DNA from: Caprella mutica
Lineage: Eukaryota; Arthropoda; Malacostraca; Amphipoda; Caprellidae
NCBI GenBank assembly: GCA_947561585.1
Contig: CANNZV010001585.1
Location: forward strand, 1 to 64,000
DNA length: 64,000 bases
Direction: 5' to 3'
A model generated the notes under the pieces. It did no database searches and had not been told where the DNA came from. It was given only the letters and a program-made list of their open reading frames with translations. Position numbers and translations under genes: made by a program. Below, piece after piece: positions 44,763-56,337 of the stretch. How positions within the stretch are numbered: the first letter of the stretch is position 1; each line of letters starts with the position of its first letter.

Positions 44763-46619
44763 TTTCTTTCAATTGGACACAATGGTGGGAAACTAAAGGC
44801 GTATTTAATTCAGAGACTGTAGTGCGGTATTGGAAACATATATTGTGATTTGTTAGTCGATATCTGTGTGATGGAGAGGCAGGTATTGGGACAAAAGAAA
44901 CCACGGGGAGGGAAATGAAGAGCTCAAATGACAAGGCAAGAAAAGACATAATCACTGAATAAAATGAAAAAAAAGAAGGTGGTTCAGTTGCTAGTTTAAC
45001 AAAAGAAAAATTGAAAAGGGGATATAATGCTTACTTTATAGAAATGCTGGAGAATCTTAGAGAAAAGGATATGGATTTGATGAAGAATCTAGAAGTTTTA
45101 TGAGTTACGGGAGGAATTTGAAGAGATCGTTCCACAAACAAAACTTTTTTATAATGCATAGTAGAACTTAATTTAATAAATATATAAAAACTCGAATTAA
45201 TTTTCTTATTGTACATGGTAAAAAGGACATTTTCTTCATAGAAAACGAGATATGGTGGTAAAGGTTAATTTTAGGGGGTTGAAAGAAATGTATCTCTTCC
45301 GCCAATTTTGGACCTAAAGTGATGTTAACAGAACTACTTGCAAAAGTAATGACGTCACGACTGCGAAATTTTCGAAAATATTATTTTTTTGGATTTTTTT
45401 TTAATCTCAAAGTTAGAATTATTATCATTAATTATTATTATTTTTTACCGGAGCCAAAAAGATTTCTTATTCTATGTTTACAAGTGAATAAAATTTCAAA
45501 GTTCTGCGACAAAAATATTTTTTTTTATGGGGAACGATTCCCTAGGTGAAATCAAGCCTCTTCTTAGGAGCTAGAAATGCTAAACTGATAGTGTTAATCG
45601 TTAGAAATTGATTGAAGTGGATTTGGCACTAGAAGAAGAAAAGGCAATTGAATTAAATCTCAAGATTAATTTGTGAATAATAAGATAAAAACATCTAATA
45701 ATATATAGATTGATAAGCTAATATAGAAAGATGGTATCCACCATAAGACATTTGATCAAAAAATTCATTGTTTGGTTCAGGTTTTTTAACGTTTTCCTTC
45801 TGATGAATTGATATCTTCTCATTCGAAAGATTGAATCCGAAAGAACATTTGAAATTTTAATAACCTCTTTAATTCACTAGCCTTGAAATTTAATGATACT
45901 CTGAGTTTAAACTATTCAATGAACTCTCATTTTGTTATTAATTTAGGTGTATACCCTATATACCCTGATACAAGACTAGCACCACGCCCTTCGCATGCCG
46001 TCAGGAGCACACGCTACAACACTAAATATTGCAACAGGTACACTATAAACAGCTACACTAAACTGTCACACTGAACTGGTACACTATACTGCTACACCTT
46101 TAGAGTCTTCATCAGCTTGAGTGGTTGGAGCTCTAGTGTAACTTTTTAACATCAGGGTAAGGTACTGTTCCACATACCTGAACATATAAGAAAAAGAGGA
46201 TCTGTTTACTTTTACGGTCCCAAAATGGTAAATTTACCGTTACGATCCGAAATTTTTGTTGATTTACCTTTAAAGTCTTTACTAATACGATCCGAAATTT
46301 TCATGATTTCCTTTTGCTGGCCGAAATACTTGTACATCTGAATTTGGTTTACTTATATTTTAGGTTCGTTCAGATCGTGAAGCCTTATCCACATTCTGAC
46401 ATCTTTCGTATTTTTTGTTATCAATGGGAGAATTGTTGTCTCAAAGAAGAGAATCTTTCCATCTTGATTAATGAAAAATAATAAATTTAATATATGAATA
46501 AGAAATAAAAGTAGTAAACAGAGTTCAATGCGTATCATATTTACAAGCCTAAATACTAGAAAATATAAAAAGTTGTAATTAGAATATTATGTTGATTTAG
46601 TTTAACGATCTTCAAGTTT
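44763..46619. other. Intergenic, no gene recognised
   Basis: 46,155-46,200 is a solo MITE-like arm (AGGGTAAGGTACTGTTCCAC, then AACATATAAGAAAAAG). 46,206-46,330 has diverged TTTAC(T/C)TTTA(C/A) and GATCCGAAATTTT words that foreshadow the 31-bp array to the right. 46,000-46,100 repeats CTACACTAAACTG-like words. Short frames only. Confidence 0.5.
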
Positions 46620-47346
46620 TGTATGTTTACTTTTATTGTCCTATTTTTTTTTCATGTATTACTTTTACTGTCCTAATTTGTTTTTATGATTTACTTTTAC
46701 TGTCCTAATTTTTTTTTGTGATTTACTTTTACTGTCCTAATTTTTTTCATGATTTACTTTTATTGTCCGAAACTTTTTCATGATTTACTTTTATTGTCCA
46801 AAATTTTTTCATGATTTACTTTTATTGTCCGAAATTTTTTCATGATTTACTTTTATTGTCCAAATTTTTTTCATGATTTACTTTTATTGTCCGAAATTTT
46901 TTCATGATTTACTTTTATTGTCCGAAATTTTTTCATGATTTACTTTTATTGTCCAAATTTTTTTCATTTTTTACTTTTATTGTCCGAAATTTTTTCATGA
47001 TTTACTTTTATTGTCCGAAATTTTTTCATGATTTACTTTTATTGTCCGAAATTTTTTCATGATTTACTTTTATTGTCCGATAATTTTTCATGATTTACTT
47101 TTATTGTCCGAAATTTTTTCATGATTTACTTTTATTGTCCGAAATTCTTTCATGATTTACTTTTATTGTCCGAAACTTTTTCATGATTTACTTTTATTGT
47201 CCGAAATTTTTTCATGATTTACTTTTATTGTCCAAAATTTTATCATGATTTACTTTTATTGTCCGAAATTTTTTCATGATTTACTTTTATTGTCCGAAAT
47301 TTTTTTTCATGATTTACTTTTATTGTTCGAATTTTTTTTCATGATT
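46620..47346. repeat. Minisatellite, about 31-bp unit, about 23 copies
   Basis: CATGATTTACTTTTATTGTC, then CGAAATTTTTT. Length varies with the T run. The right flank (47,350-47,425) carries diverged words and then GGACAGTAAAAGTAAAG in opposite orientation, so the array may be the expanded arm of another inverted-repeat element. Confidence 0.95.
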
Positions 47347-47880
47347 CACTATATTACGGTCCGAAATTTTCATTAATTAATGTACGGTTCGAATTTTTAT
47401 TGGACAGTAAAAGTAAAGATGTCCGCAAAAGAACATAATGGTTAATTTTAAAATTAAATAATTATTATTATATATAAATTATATATAATCGAAAATGTCC
47501 GATTTCTTGGTATCTACTCTATTTTGGACACACATATCAAAATTACCAAAAACATTTATAATTCGAAAAATATAAAAGGCAGCGTGAAGAAAAATAAAAT
47601 ACATTCAATTTTAAACAAAATTTAATATTAAAATATAGAATCTGAATATAAAATTGAATAATTAAATTTAAAGTAAATATATCAGTTTATATTGACTCTA
47701 GGGAAGAACGTGATGAGAAATTGAGGGTAATTTCCCTATAAAGTAACTGCTTAATTGGCTAAATTGAGGGTAATTAATTGACATCTGGGGGAAAGCGAGG
47801 GGATAATTTAACAATTAATGACAATTTAATTTATTGATTGGATGGGGAAAGAAGAAATAATTAAGAGAAAATATTTATTG
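47347..47880. other. AT-rich intergenic
   Basis: GAGGGTAATTTCCC and GAGGGTAATTAATTG near 47,725-47,785 form a small duplication. No gene. Confidence 0.5.
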
Positions 47881-48604
47881 AGGCTAGAGTCACTCACAGT
47901 GCCTCATGAGGCAGAGTGTGAGGCTAGAGTCACTCACAGTGCCTCATGAGGTAGAGTGTGAGGCTAGAGTCACTCACAGTGCATCATGAGGTAGAGTGTG
48001 AGGATAGAGTCACTCACAGTGCCTCATGAGGTAGAGTGTGAGGCTATAGTCACTCACAGTGCCTCATGAGGCAGAGTGTGAGGCTAGAGTCACTCACAGT
48101 ACCTCATGAGGTAGAGTGTGAGGCTATAGTCACTCACAGTACCTCATGAGGTAGAGTGTGAGGCTATAGTCACTCACAGTACCTCATGAGGTAGAGTGTG
48201 AGGCTATAGTCACTCACAGTACCTCATGAGGTAGAGTGTGAGGCTAGAATCACTCACAGTACCCCATGAGGTAGAGTGTGAGGCTATAGTCACTCACAGT
48301 ACCTCATGAGGCAGAGTGTGAGGCTATATTCACTCACTATGCCTCATGAGGCAGAGTGTGAGGCTAGAGTCACTCACAGTACCTCATGAGGCAGACTGTG
48401 AGGCTAAAGTCACTCACAGTACCTCATGAGGTAGAGTGTGAGGCTATAGTCACTCACAGTACCTCATGAGGAAGAGTGTGAGGCTAAAGTCACTCACAGT
48501 ACCTCATGAGGTAGAGTGTGAGGCTATAGTCACTCACAGTACCTCATGAGGCAGACTGTGAGGCTATAGTCACTCACAGTACCTCATGAGGCAGACTGTG
48601 AGGC
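47881..48604. repeat. Minisatellite, 40-bp unit, 18 copies
   Basis: AGGCTAGAGTCACTCACAGT, then GCCTCATGAGGCAGAGTGTG. Contains the palindrome CCTCATGAGG, and the ends AGTCACTCAC / GAGTGTGAG are loosely inverted, so units can fold. The left units are G-type (CAGTGCC), later ones mostly A-type (CAGTACC). Confidence 0.98.
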
Positions 48605-48811
48605 TTCTCTTCAAATTAATTCCTACATTCCTCCTTCAAAAGGTTATATCTCATCATTTCGAATACCTAGTGTCTGTGTCTCTGCAAGCACGTACAGAAA
48701 GGCCATCAAATCGAGAGAAGAGAACACACCAATTCAGTCGCCATATATCTCTATTAAATGTACAGTTATAATCTAAGGATTTTAAACGTGCATTAATGTT
48801 AAATTCTAACC
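48605..48811. other. Spacer, nothing recognised
   Basis: A short stretch with a small open frame running out of the array but no domain. Confidence 0.4.
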
Positions 48812-48935
48812 GCTACGTGGCGTGGTATTCATGCTACCATTTCTAGGTAGCGTGTTATCCATGCTACTATTTCTAGATGACGTGGTATCCAGGCTACCAT
48901 ATCTAGGTGGCGTAGTATCCATGCTACCATTCATG
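48812..48935. repeat. Minisatellite, about 30-bp unit, 4 copies
   Basis: GGCGTGGTATCCATGCTACC, then ATTTCTAGGT, with differences in each copy. Contains TATCCATGCTA, a near match to the TATCCATGATA palindrome. Confidence 0.85.
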
Positions 48936-49439
48936 GCGCCATTTGTCCCATATTGCATCAGGCGGGTAAAAATGTGACGCATTTCACTTTAATATATGAG
49001 CAGGACATTAACTTGTAGTTTGAGATGCAATGGAGGTTTCGACTTTTTTGTTTTTATTGAACAATTAAGAGAGAGGAAAATAGGACTAGGGAGTGTAAAT
49101 TACAATGTTATAGATAAGTATAGCATTTCAAATATGTTTATTTCAATATAGTCTGGTGATCATTTTAATACGAAATACATAATTATGGTTATTTTTCATT
49201 CAGTTTATACTATTGAAAAAAATACTAATAGAGGCAGGCAGTATTTACAAATAAATATATTTTAGTGAATTTCTATTTAAATAATACTAACACTTGGGAA
49301 CTCTACAAGCGGAAAACCATTTAACAATAATTAATAGAGATAAATAATGATAAGTAAAATATTTGAATTAATTATTGAAAAATCAATAAAAAAAGTAAAT
49401 ATCTTTTAGTTAAATATTATTTTGTTAAAAATTGAATTA
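48936..49439. other. AT-rich intergenic, nothing recognised
   Basis: No gene, repeat or element end seen. Confidence 0.5.
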
Positions 49440-49605
49440 CGGTGAAACTCCTCTATAAAGTATAGTCCTGTAAATATAGTGAACCATCCTGACATATACC
49501 CTAGTCTTGAGAGATGAAGTACCCTGTATAATGAATATATGTTAAAAAAAATATTTTGTGTAGTCTGCCCTAAAATGTTTAGTTTTCTATGCATCCCTTT
49601 CTCAC
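49440..49605 (-). repeat. Dispersed repeat F, inverted single copy
   Basis: Reads, on the minus strand, like 43,560-43,690: TGCATAGAAAACTAAACATT, GGCAGACTACACAAAATATT, AGGGTACTTCATCTCTC and GGTTCACTATATTTACAGGA. Followed at 49,612 by a solo TACAGGGTGAG terminus. Confidence 0.75.
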
Positions 49606-49950
49606 TCTATACAGGGTGAGATAAAAAAAGCTTACAAATTGGTTAAATTTAAAAGTGACACAATTATTGTAAATATCAATAATATTCAGATATTAATATC
49701 CAAAATATTATAATTCTAACAAATTTTTATTTGGAAATAATATACTGAGGTGAAGGGAAATGCGATTCTTTTTAATATAAATTGACATTCGATTTTTTTT
49801 AAATTTGTAGTTACTATTTGAAATAAAAAAAAAACAAATAATCTTTTAAATGTTTTTTCTCATATGATCGAAAAAGTGTTACCGTTCAATAATTCTTAAC
49901 TTACCCTAGAAAAGATGTACCGAGACACAGTCGGTACATCTCACCGAGAT
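49606..49950. other. AT-rich; solo mariner-like and MITE arms
   Basis: 49,612-49,640: TATACAGGGTGAGATAAAAA, a solo terminus. 49,858-49,911: CTCATATGATCGAAAAAGTG, then TTACCCTAG, a solo A-type right arm. Confidence 0.55.
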
Positions 49951-50358
49951 GGTATAACAACCTGTACTCTAGTCTGGTATAACAACCTGTACTCTAGTCT
50001 GGTATAACAACCTGTACTCTAGTCTGGTATAACAACCTGTACTCTAGTCTGGTATAACAACCTGTACACTAGTCTGGTATAACAACCTGTACTCTAGTCT
50101 GGTATAACAACCTGTACACTAGTCTGGTATAACAACCTGTACTCTAGTCTGAAATAACAACCTGTACTCTAGTCTGGTAGAACAACCTGTACTCTAGTCT
50201 GATATAACAACCTGTACTCTAGTCTGGTATAACAACCTGTACTCTAGTCTGGTATAACAACCTGTACTCTAGTCTGGTATAACAACCTGTACTCTAGTCT
50301 GGTATAACAACCTGTACTCTAGTCTGGTATAACAACCAGTACTCTAGTCTGGTATAGC
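49951..50358. repeat. Minisatellite, 25-bp unit, about 16 copies
   Basis: GGTATAACAACCTGTACTCT, then AGTCT. Few variants (ACACTAG, GAAATAAC, GGTAGAAC). Every unit begins TATAAC, so no long open frame arises. Confidence 0.97.
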
Positions 50359-50421
50359 AATAATTACTTACATGTGTTCTTTTCAATGAATTGGTATGAT
50401 CTTTATTATTTCAAATTTCTT

Positions 50422-50685
50422 TATATTTTTGTGGTCCTTCCATTGGATTAAATCTTATGTTATTGAACAGAGAAAGTGTTATCGCAATTAAAACTATTGG
50501 TATAAACATTGATTATTATAATTAAACTTACAACTTCTTTTTGAAAACGTGAATAATTAAAATTTCAAATGGAGACAGTTCCAAGTTATTGTTCTGTTTC
50601 ACATTTTTTTAGTCAAATTGAGATAACATTTTCTCTGTTCAATAACATATGATTGGATCCAATGGAAGGACCACAAAAATATATA
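50422..50685. mobile_element. 264-bp inverted-repeat element with nested MITE arm
   Basis: TATATTTTTGTGGTCCTTCC, then ATTGGATTAAATCTTATG and TTATTGAACAGAGAAAGTG is mirrored at the right with about six mismatches in 58 bp. Between the arms lies a solo A-type MITE arm (CAGTTCCAAGTTATTGTTC, 50,577-50,610). No coding frame. Confidence 0.88.
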
Positions 50686-51414
50686 GATATTACTTTATAT
50701 TATTTTAAAGGTATAGTTTCATTTCCAAGAACAACTGTAACTAATTAGTACTGAACACTCTAAGCCTTTGATGGGTAACTGTAGAAGAGATATTTTTTTT
50801 ACTTGGATAAATAATATTTTCTTATTTGATTTTGAAATAATGAAGTATAAATGAAAAAGATCTAATTATTTTATAAAATATGAAATAAATTGCAAGAAAA
50901 TATTAGCTATTAATAATTTGTAAGATAATATGAAATGTTAATAAAATTAAATGAAGTCAGAAAGTTACTTTCAAATATCTAAAGTGCTAATATTCCCTTT
51001 TCAACTCCTATATTATTTTTCATGGTTGATGCTTTTTATTTGACTCCAATTCTATTTTGTCTCCATTTAACTTTGGCTAAACTGATAATTGTTCAGTTTA
51101 AAATGAAATTAAAATTAATATAATGAAGATGTGTATTAAAATAAACCACATCACCTGGTAAAAAGCAAATGAGGGAGGATGTTCGTCAACATCGTATAGT
51201 AAGAGATAGCGCACACAATCACGAGGAAAGTTAGTTCCAAGAAGATTGCACGACTGTAGGTAGAGCTATGAATTATAATTTTATAAAAAACTTGAAGAAA
51301 GAACCAAAGATGGAGTTCCTCAGTTAAGCTAGATGTGTTAGTACTAGGATTGATAACCAATCAAGTGGGAGGCGAACTGGCAGGACATGTGAATTTGAAG
51401 AAGAGTTATAAGCA
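50686..51414. other. AT-rich intergenic, nothing recognised
   Basis: A 69-codon minus-strand frame at 51,151-51,360 has no recognisable domain. CACTGAACACTCTAAGC...GATGGGTAACTG near 50,745 vaguely resembles the right block of repeat D. Confidence 0.45.
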
Positions 51415-51730
51415 GGTTAATTCGTATAGACTCATAGAGAAAGACTAACCGTAGGTATACTAGAATAACTAGATGGTTGATTCGTATAGACTCATAGAGA
51501 AAGACAAACCGTAGGTATACTAGAATACTTAGATGGTTGATTCGTATAGACTCATAGAGAAAGACTAACCGTAGGTATACTAGAATAACTAGATGGTTGA
51601 TTCGTATAGACTCATAGAGAAAGACTAACCGTAGGTATACTAGAATAACTAGATGGTTGATTCGTATAGACTCATAGAGAAAGACTAACCGTAGGTATAC
51701 TAGAATAACTAGATGGTTGATTCGTGTAGA
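51415..51730. repeat. Minisatellite, 60-bp unit, 5.3 copies
   Basis: GGTTGATTCGTATAGACTCA, TAGAGAAAGACTAACCGTAG, GTATACTAGAATAACTAGAT. Copies differ at about three sites only. Confidence 0.97.
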
Positions 51731-52911
51731 GTGGGACGAACCCGGGTCCGGACAATTTGTCGTGGGTATAATTCGTCGTGGACAATTCGTTTCGGACTAA
51801 CCAATATAACTAAGCTGTAGTTTAAAATAGCAACAACAGGGGTCTAAACAAGAAGCAGTAGATGTTTAAGGTAGACTAGCAGTAGCAGCAAACCAGTAGC
51901 TACAATTAACTGTATTCTGTAGCTGTGGCAATATATGTTTATGAAATAATTGCAGCAACATCTGATGGAAAAATAGAAGCTGAAAAACAGAAATCAGTAG
52001 CAATTTGTAACAAACAGTGTAAGATATAGTAGCAGCAGTGAAACAACCAGTAGGTAGCAAACTCCCCCCTTGAAAAGTAGCTTCGAATAATTGGGGTTAG
52101 ACATAATCACATAATATTACATAGATAATAAAACACAGATAATATTTATTAGAATTAATTATCTTGTTGTCATTAATCATGAATTTAATTGATTTTCCTC
52201 TCAAATGGATAAGACTAGTATTAGAGAATAAATTAATTCACTTGCAATAAAAGAAAGCTTCTATGAATTAGCAAGTCAAGCATGAAGTAGAATAACGAGG
52301 TCTGTGTTAAAATAATCTGAAAAGTTTTCTTTGGTAATAGAAAACGAAATTAGAGGGGGGAATGAGGTAAATTAAAAAATATTTGTTCAATGAGACATAA
52401 TACGTACGCTGTTGTATAAAATAGGTTTCGAGAAAGTTAAATATAAGGTAATGTATAATTGATGTTACTGAATCTTAATAAGATATGAATAATTAGCATT
52501 TATATTGAATATTATCTTATAACATGTCCTAAATGGCTGAATAGTATATTAATAAAATAACTACAGAAGTTGGTAACTTGATAATATAATACAAACAGCA
52601 GACAAATAAAAATATAAGATTCCTATCAACTTTTGAACAACAAATAAATATAGTTTTTATATTTAGAATGATAGATACTTTTCAGAGGGATAGTCACCTC
52701 TCGATGTGTTACTATTACTATGCTAAATCACTAATCAATAGTCGATGTGATATCTAAATAAGGACAATATTTTTGCTGTCGTTTTCAGGAGTTTTCATAC
52801 ATCAGATCAATAAATGAATAGATAGAGATACCCGATGTGCTATAGCTTTGAATTTCACATAAAAAGAAATTGAATCGATTGACCAATTGATGTTTACTGG
52901 GTATGTCAATC
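51731..52911. other. Intergenic; short subrepeat arm at 51,743
   Basis: 51,745-51,800: GGACAATTTGTCGTGGGTAT, AATTCGTCGTGG, ACAATTCGTTTCGG is a degenerate arm of the type seen at 23.55 and 52.9 kb, without a visible partner. AGCAGTAGCAGCAA words recur at 51,880-52,060. No gene. Confidence 0.45.
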
Positions 52912-54005
52912 GGTGCGCGGAAAGTTCACCGCATTCAATTCACCACCGGAAAATTCACCGCACTCAATTCACCACCGGAAAATTCATCGCACTCAATTCA
53001 CCGACGGAAAATTCACTGCCCTTAATTCACCGAGTGGTAAATTCATCGTAAAAAGAATTTAATTCAAAATATAACAATACAACAACTAGCATATAATAAA
53101 ACAAATATATCAACAACTAAATAGGTAATAATTACGGGGAAAATACAGGTTTGTTTAAGCTAGGTGTAGTTACATATACTTATTTAATATATAATGAAGC
53201 TTTTCTAATAAAACAAAGTATATAAGAACAGAAGTATTGAATTAATCTTACTGAATGTATGAAAAAAACACTAAAAATTTAGTAATAATCGTTTTCTCGA
53301 CATTAACTTCTTTTGGGGTAATACTTGGTTACATTTGATGATAAAATGCATATAAGCTACTGAAACAAAAATTACGAGAGGTCGTAAACAACTACATATA
53401 TTCCCAGGCATTTAACGGAACATGAAAAAATCATTACCGACACACAGCAATAGAGAGTGTAATGTTACGAGCTGTAAAGACTATTTATCTTATAGTAATT
53501 AGATATTAACTCTAACAACTCACAACAAGTAGATATTGTGAAATGAGAGAATTGTTGTGTAAAATTCCGTGCACTATAGAGTGCTTATATTATAATATGT
53601 ATCATACGTATGAGTACTATAAATAATGTTAAGAAAGGAGCTTCATCTGCACGATAAACAATAGTTTATGGAAACTATCTATTACACTTAAGAACACTTG
53701 ATTAATCCATTTTTAATATTTAAAAGAATTACAAATTCTGATAGTAATTTTCTTGGCATATAAACTAATGGATTGAATTTATGACAAATGTTGTAGATTT
53801 AACGTATGAAGTATTTGAATACGTTCTTTATCAATTATTATTATATACATTCAGTTGTTACACCATTTCTTGACCTTGATTCAAGGAAAAATAAACATAC
53901 ATTATTTAAGCTGAAATTTACCACGAAATGAACTCACCATGCTGTGAATTAAATGCGGTGAACTTTCTAGGGGTGAATTGAGGACGGTGAACTTACCTGT
54001 ATGCA
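52912..54005. mobile_element. Subrepeat-armed inverted-repeat element, TTCACCG type
   Basis: Left arm (52,912-53,050): GGAAAGTTCACCGCATTCAA, TTCACCACC, repeated about four times with drift. Right arm (53,925-54,000) on the other strand: AAGTTCACCGTCCTCAATTC, ACCCCTAGAAAGTTCACCGC, ATTTAATTCAC. Interior about 870 bp, AT-rich, no transposase frame. TGTCAATC (52,904-52,911) and TGACAATC (54,006-54,013) flank it and might be an 8-bp target duplication with one mismatch. The right end abuts the 28-bp array. Confidence 0.68.
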
Positions 54006-54008
54006 TGA

Positions 54009-54861
54009 CAATCACCAAGAAACTGTTGCTCTGTGTCAATCTCCTAGAAACTGTTGCTCTGTGTCAATCACCTAGAAACTGTTGCTCTCTGTCAATCACC
54101 TAGAAACTGTTGCTCTCTGTCAATCACCTAGAAACTGTTGCACTATGCCAATCACCTAGAAACTGTTGCTCTATGTCAATCACCTAGAAACTGTTGCTCA
54201 GTGTCAGTCACCTAGAAACTGTTGCTCTATGTCAATCACCTAGAAACTAATGCTCTATGTCAATCACCTAGAAACTGTTGTTCTATGTCAATCACCTAGA
54301 AACTGTTGCTCTCTGTCAATCACCAAGAAACTGTTGCTCTGTGTCAATCACCTAGAAACTGTTGCTCTCTGTCAATCACCTAGAAACTGTTGCTCTGTGT
54401 CAATCACCTAGAAACTGTTGCTCTCTGTCAATCACCTAAAAACTGTTGCTCTGTGTCAATCACCTAGAAACTGTTGCTCTCTGTCAATCACCTAGAAACT
54501 GTTGCTCTGTGCCAACCACTTAGAAACTGTTGCTCTGTGTTAATCACCTAGAAATTGTCGCTCTGTGTCAATCACCAAGAAACTGTTGCTTTAAGATAAT
54601 TACCTAGAAACTGTTGCACTATGCCTATCACCTAGAAACTGTTGCTCTGTGTCAATCACCTAGAAACTGTTGCTCAGTGTCAGTCACCTAGAAACTGTTG
54701 CTCTATGTCAATCACCTAGAAACTGTTGCTCTATGTCAATCACCTAGAAACTGTTGCTCTATGTCAATCACCTAGAAACTGTTGCTCTATGTCAATCACC
54801 TAGAAACTGTTGCTCTATGTCAATCACCTAGAAACTGTTGCTCTATGTCAATCACCAAGAA
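54009..54861. repeat. 28-bp minisatellite upstream of the cuticle promoter, about 30 copies
   Basis: CAATCACCTAGAAACTGTTG, then CTCTGTGT, with many substitutions. The last units (CTCTATGTCAATCACC, then AAGAAAGCA) run straight into the promoter block at 54,881. The same unit makes the far larger array at 60,640-63,752, which stands in the same relation to the second promoter copy, so this array belongs to the duplicated module. Confidence 0.97.
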
Positions 54862-54880
54862 AGCACAGGAGTTACTGTCT

Positions 54881-55012
54881 CATCAATCACAATTCGTTCG
54901 TACGTTCGACCCCGTACCTTTCCACACATATTTCCCAACATATGTTACACGGTGCTCCAAGCTCACCACTGAGTCAGTATATATAGAGTCAGCTGATTGA
55001 CTCAAGCATCTC
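54881..55012 (+). promoter_or_regulatory. Promoter of the cuticle protein gene
   Basis: TATATATA at 54,978-54,985 lies about 30 bp before a TCACTT initiator-like start (A at 55,013). Around it are AP-1-like heptamers TGAGTCA (54,970-54,976) and TGACTCA (54,998-55,004), and the palindrome AACATATGTT (54,937-54,946). The block is identical to 63,774-63,905, 8,893 bp downstream. Start and factor binding are inferred from motifs only. Confidence 0.8.
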
Positions 55013-55071
55013 ACTTTCGAGTTACACCTCCTACTGAACACACTTGACTCACACAAGCAACTCACGCTCAG
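55013..55071 (+). other. Non-coding first exon (5' UTR) of the cuticle gene
   Basis: From the predicted start to CAG|GTGAGT at 55,069-55,077, a perfect splice donor. There is no ATG in these 59 bases, so the exon is leader only. It contains another TGACTCA (55,045-55,051). Spliced to 56,334 it gives CAG-AAAAATGG, a good start context. Confidence 0.75.
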
Positions 55072-56333
55072 GTGAGTGAGAAAAGAGTAGAAAAATACCA
55101 TTGGAAGGAAGTGTAGAAAATTACATTATAAGGTAGTTATAAGACATATAGGAAAAATAGTAACACTTATTTTAACTGTTATCCATGATACCTGTATATC
55201 AGGTATCATGGATACAAAGTTATCTTGGAAGCAATTTAAAATAACGAGTTGAATATTTCCATTCATGATGAAAAATAAGACACCTTTAGATAATTTAAGA
55301 AATTGCCCTATTTATAGTTCAAACTGCAATGTATAGAAAAGTCATCATAGAAATAAAGCAAAAAGAATATTATCTTAAAAGAGGATAAAATATGTCAGCT
55401 TCACCACTGTTAAATTAAAATACCTTTTTCAAATAGATTTTAAAATCTAGGTAGTTACTTAGCTATGAGAAATCAGTGAAAGTTACCTACCATATCAATT
55501 ACTATTGCTAAATTTAGTACACAATTTTATTCATAAGGTGATCGATACTATTTAGATATATTTTCTTTAGTAATTATCTGGGAGTTCTGAAATTTAGTAT
55601 ACATGAAGAACAGGATAAAAGAAAATGTTTGTGTCAGTGCTAATATTTGACTAAAGCTATTAGAAATTTTGAGGGGTAACTTCAACGCTTTATATCTGTT
55701 TCACATTTATACTTAGAGACGACACAAGAATCATTTGAAAGACGAAGTTTTTTCACTATATAACATTGAGCTATCTGAAATTTAAAGAATTATAGAAGTT
55801 ATATGTGGAGAAAAAAGTATTTGGAAAATCCTATTATTAGCATATTTTTCAAAATTTAGTGCGGCACTGATTTTATATTGGAGCCCAGAGAGTGTATGTA
55901 CTTTTATTTATTTCTCCCATCTGGAGTATTGAAGCACGGATGCGTTCTTAGTCGCCCCTCCACCTATCAATCCTCACTGTACGCGCTACAGTCAAGCTAT
56001 GACTGATATATTTACAAAGTGTATTTATACTCACATGTAGATGTGATTTTGGCAAATAATTTTTTTTTAATTTTTTTTTCTGATGGGTATTGAATCATCG
56101 ATTCCCTAAAGACACCTAAGAAAAGCGTATAAAATAATTTTTCAATCGCATCCTACAGTTTAGGTGTTCATTACATTTGATATTTTTTTATTAATGGACA
56201 TATCTAAAATATTTTTTTAAGAAGTCAAAGAGTGAAAAAGTAATAAAGATTATCTCCTAGCGTGTGATTAAAAACAAGCTAAAGTAACTGTTTCAATATA
56301 TAAAATTATATTAATTTATCTTGTTTCCTCTAG
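55072..56333 (+). other. First intron of the cuticle gene
   Basis: GTGAGT to TTTCCTCTAG (AG at 56,332-56,333), 1,262 bp. It contains a hairpin at 55,167-55,222 (TATCCATGATACCTGTATAT, then CAGGTATCATGGATA), the MITE-family core, and otherwise AT-rich sequence. Long first introns are usual in insect cuticle genes and often carry regulatory sites; I recognise none specifically. Confidence 0.7.
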
Positions 56334-56337
56334 AAAA

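Noticed and set aside
54782..55000. 72-codon plus-strand frame over the promoter, repeated at 63,672-63,893
   Set aside because: It starts in the 28-bp array and crosses the TATA box; its recurrence is explained by duplication of non-coding promoter sequence.
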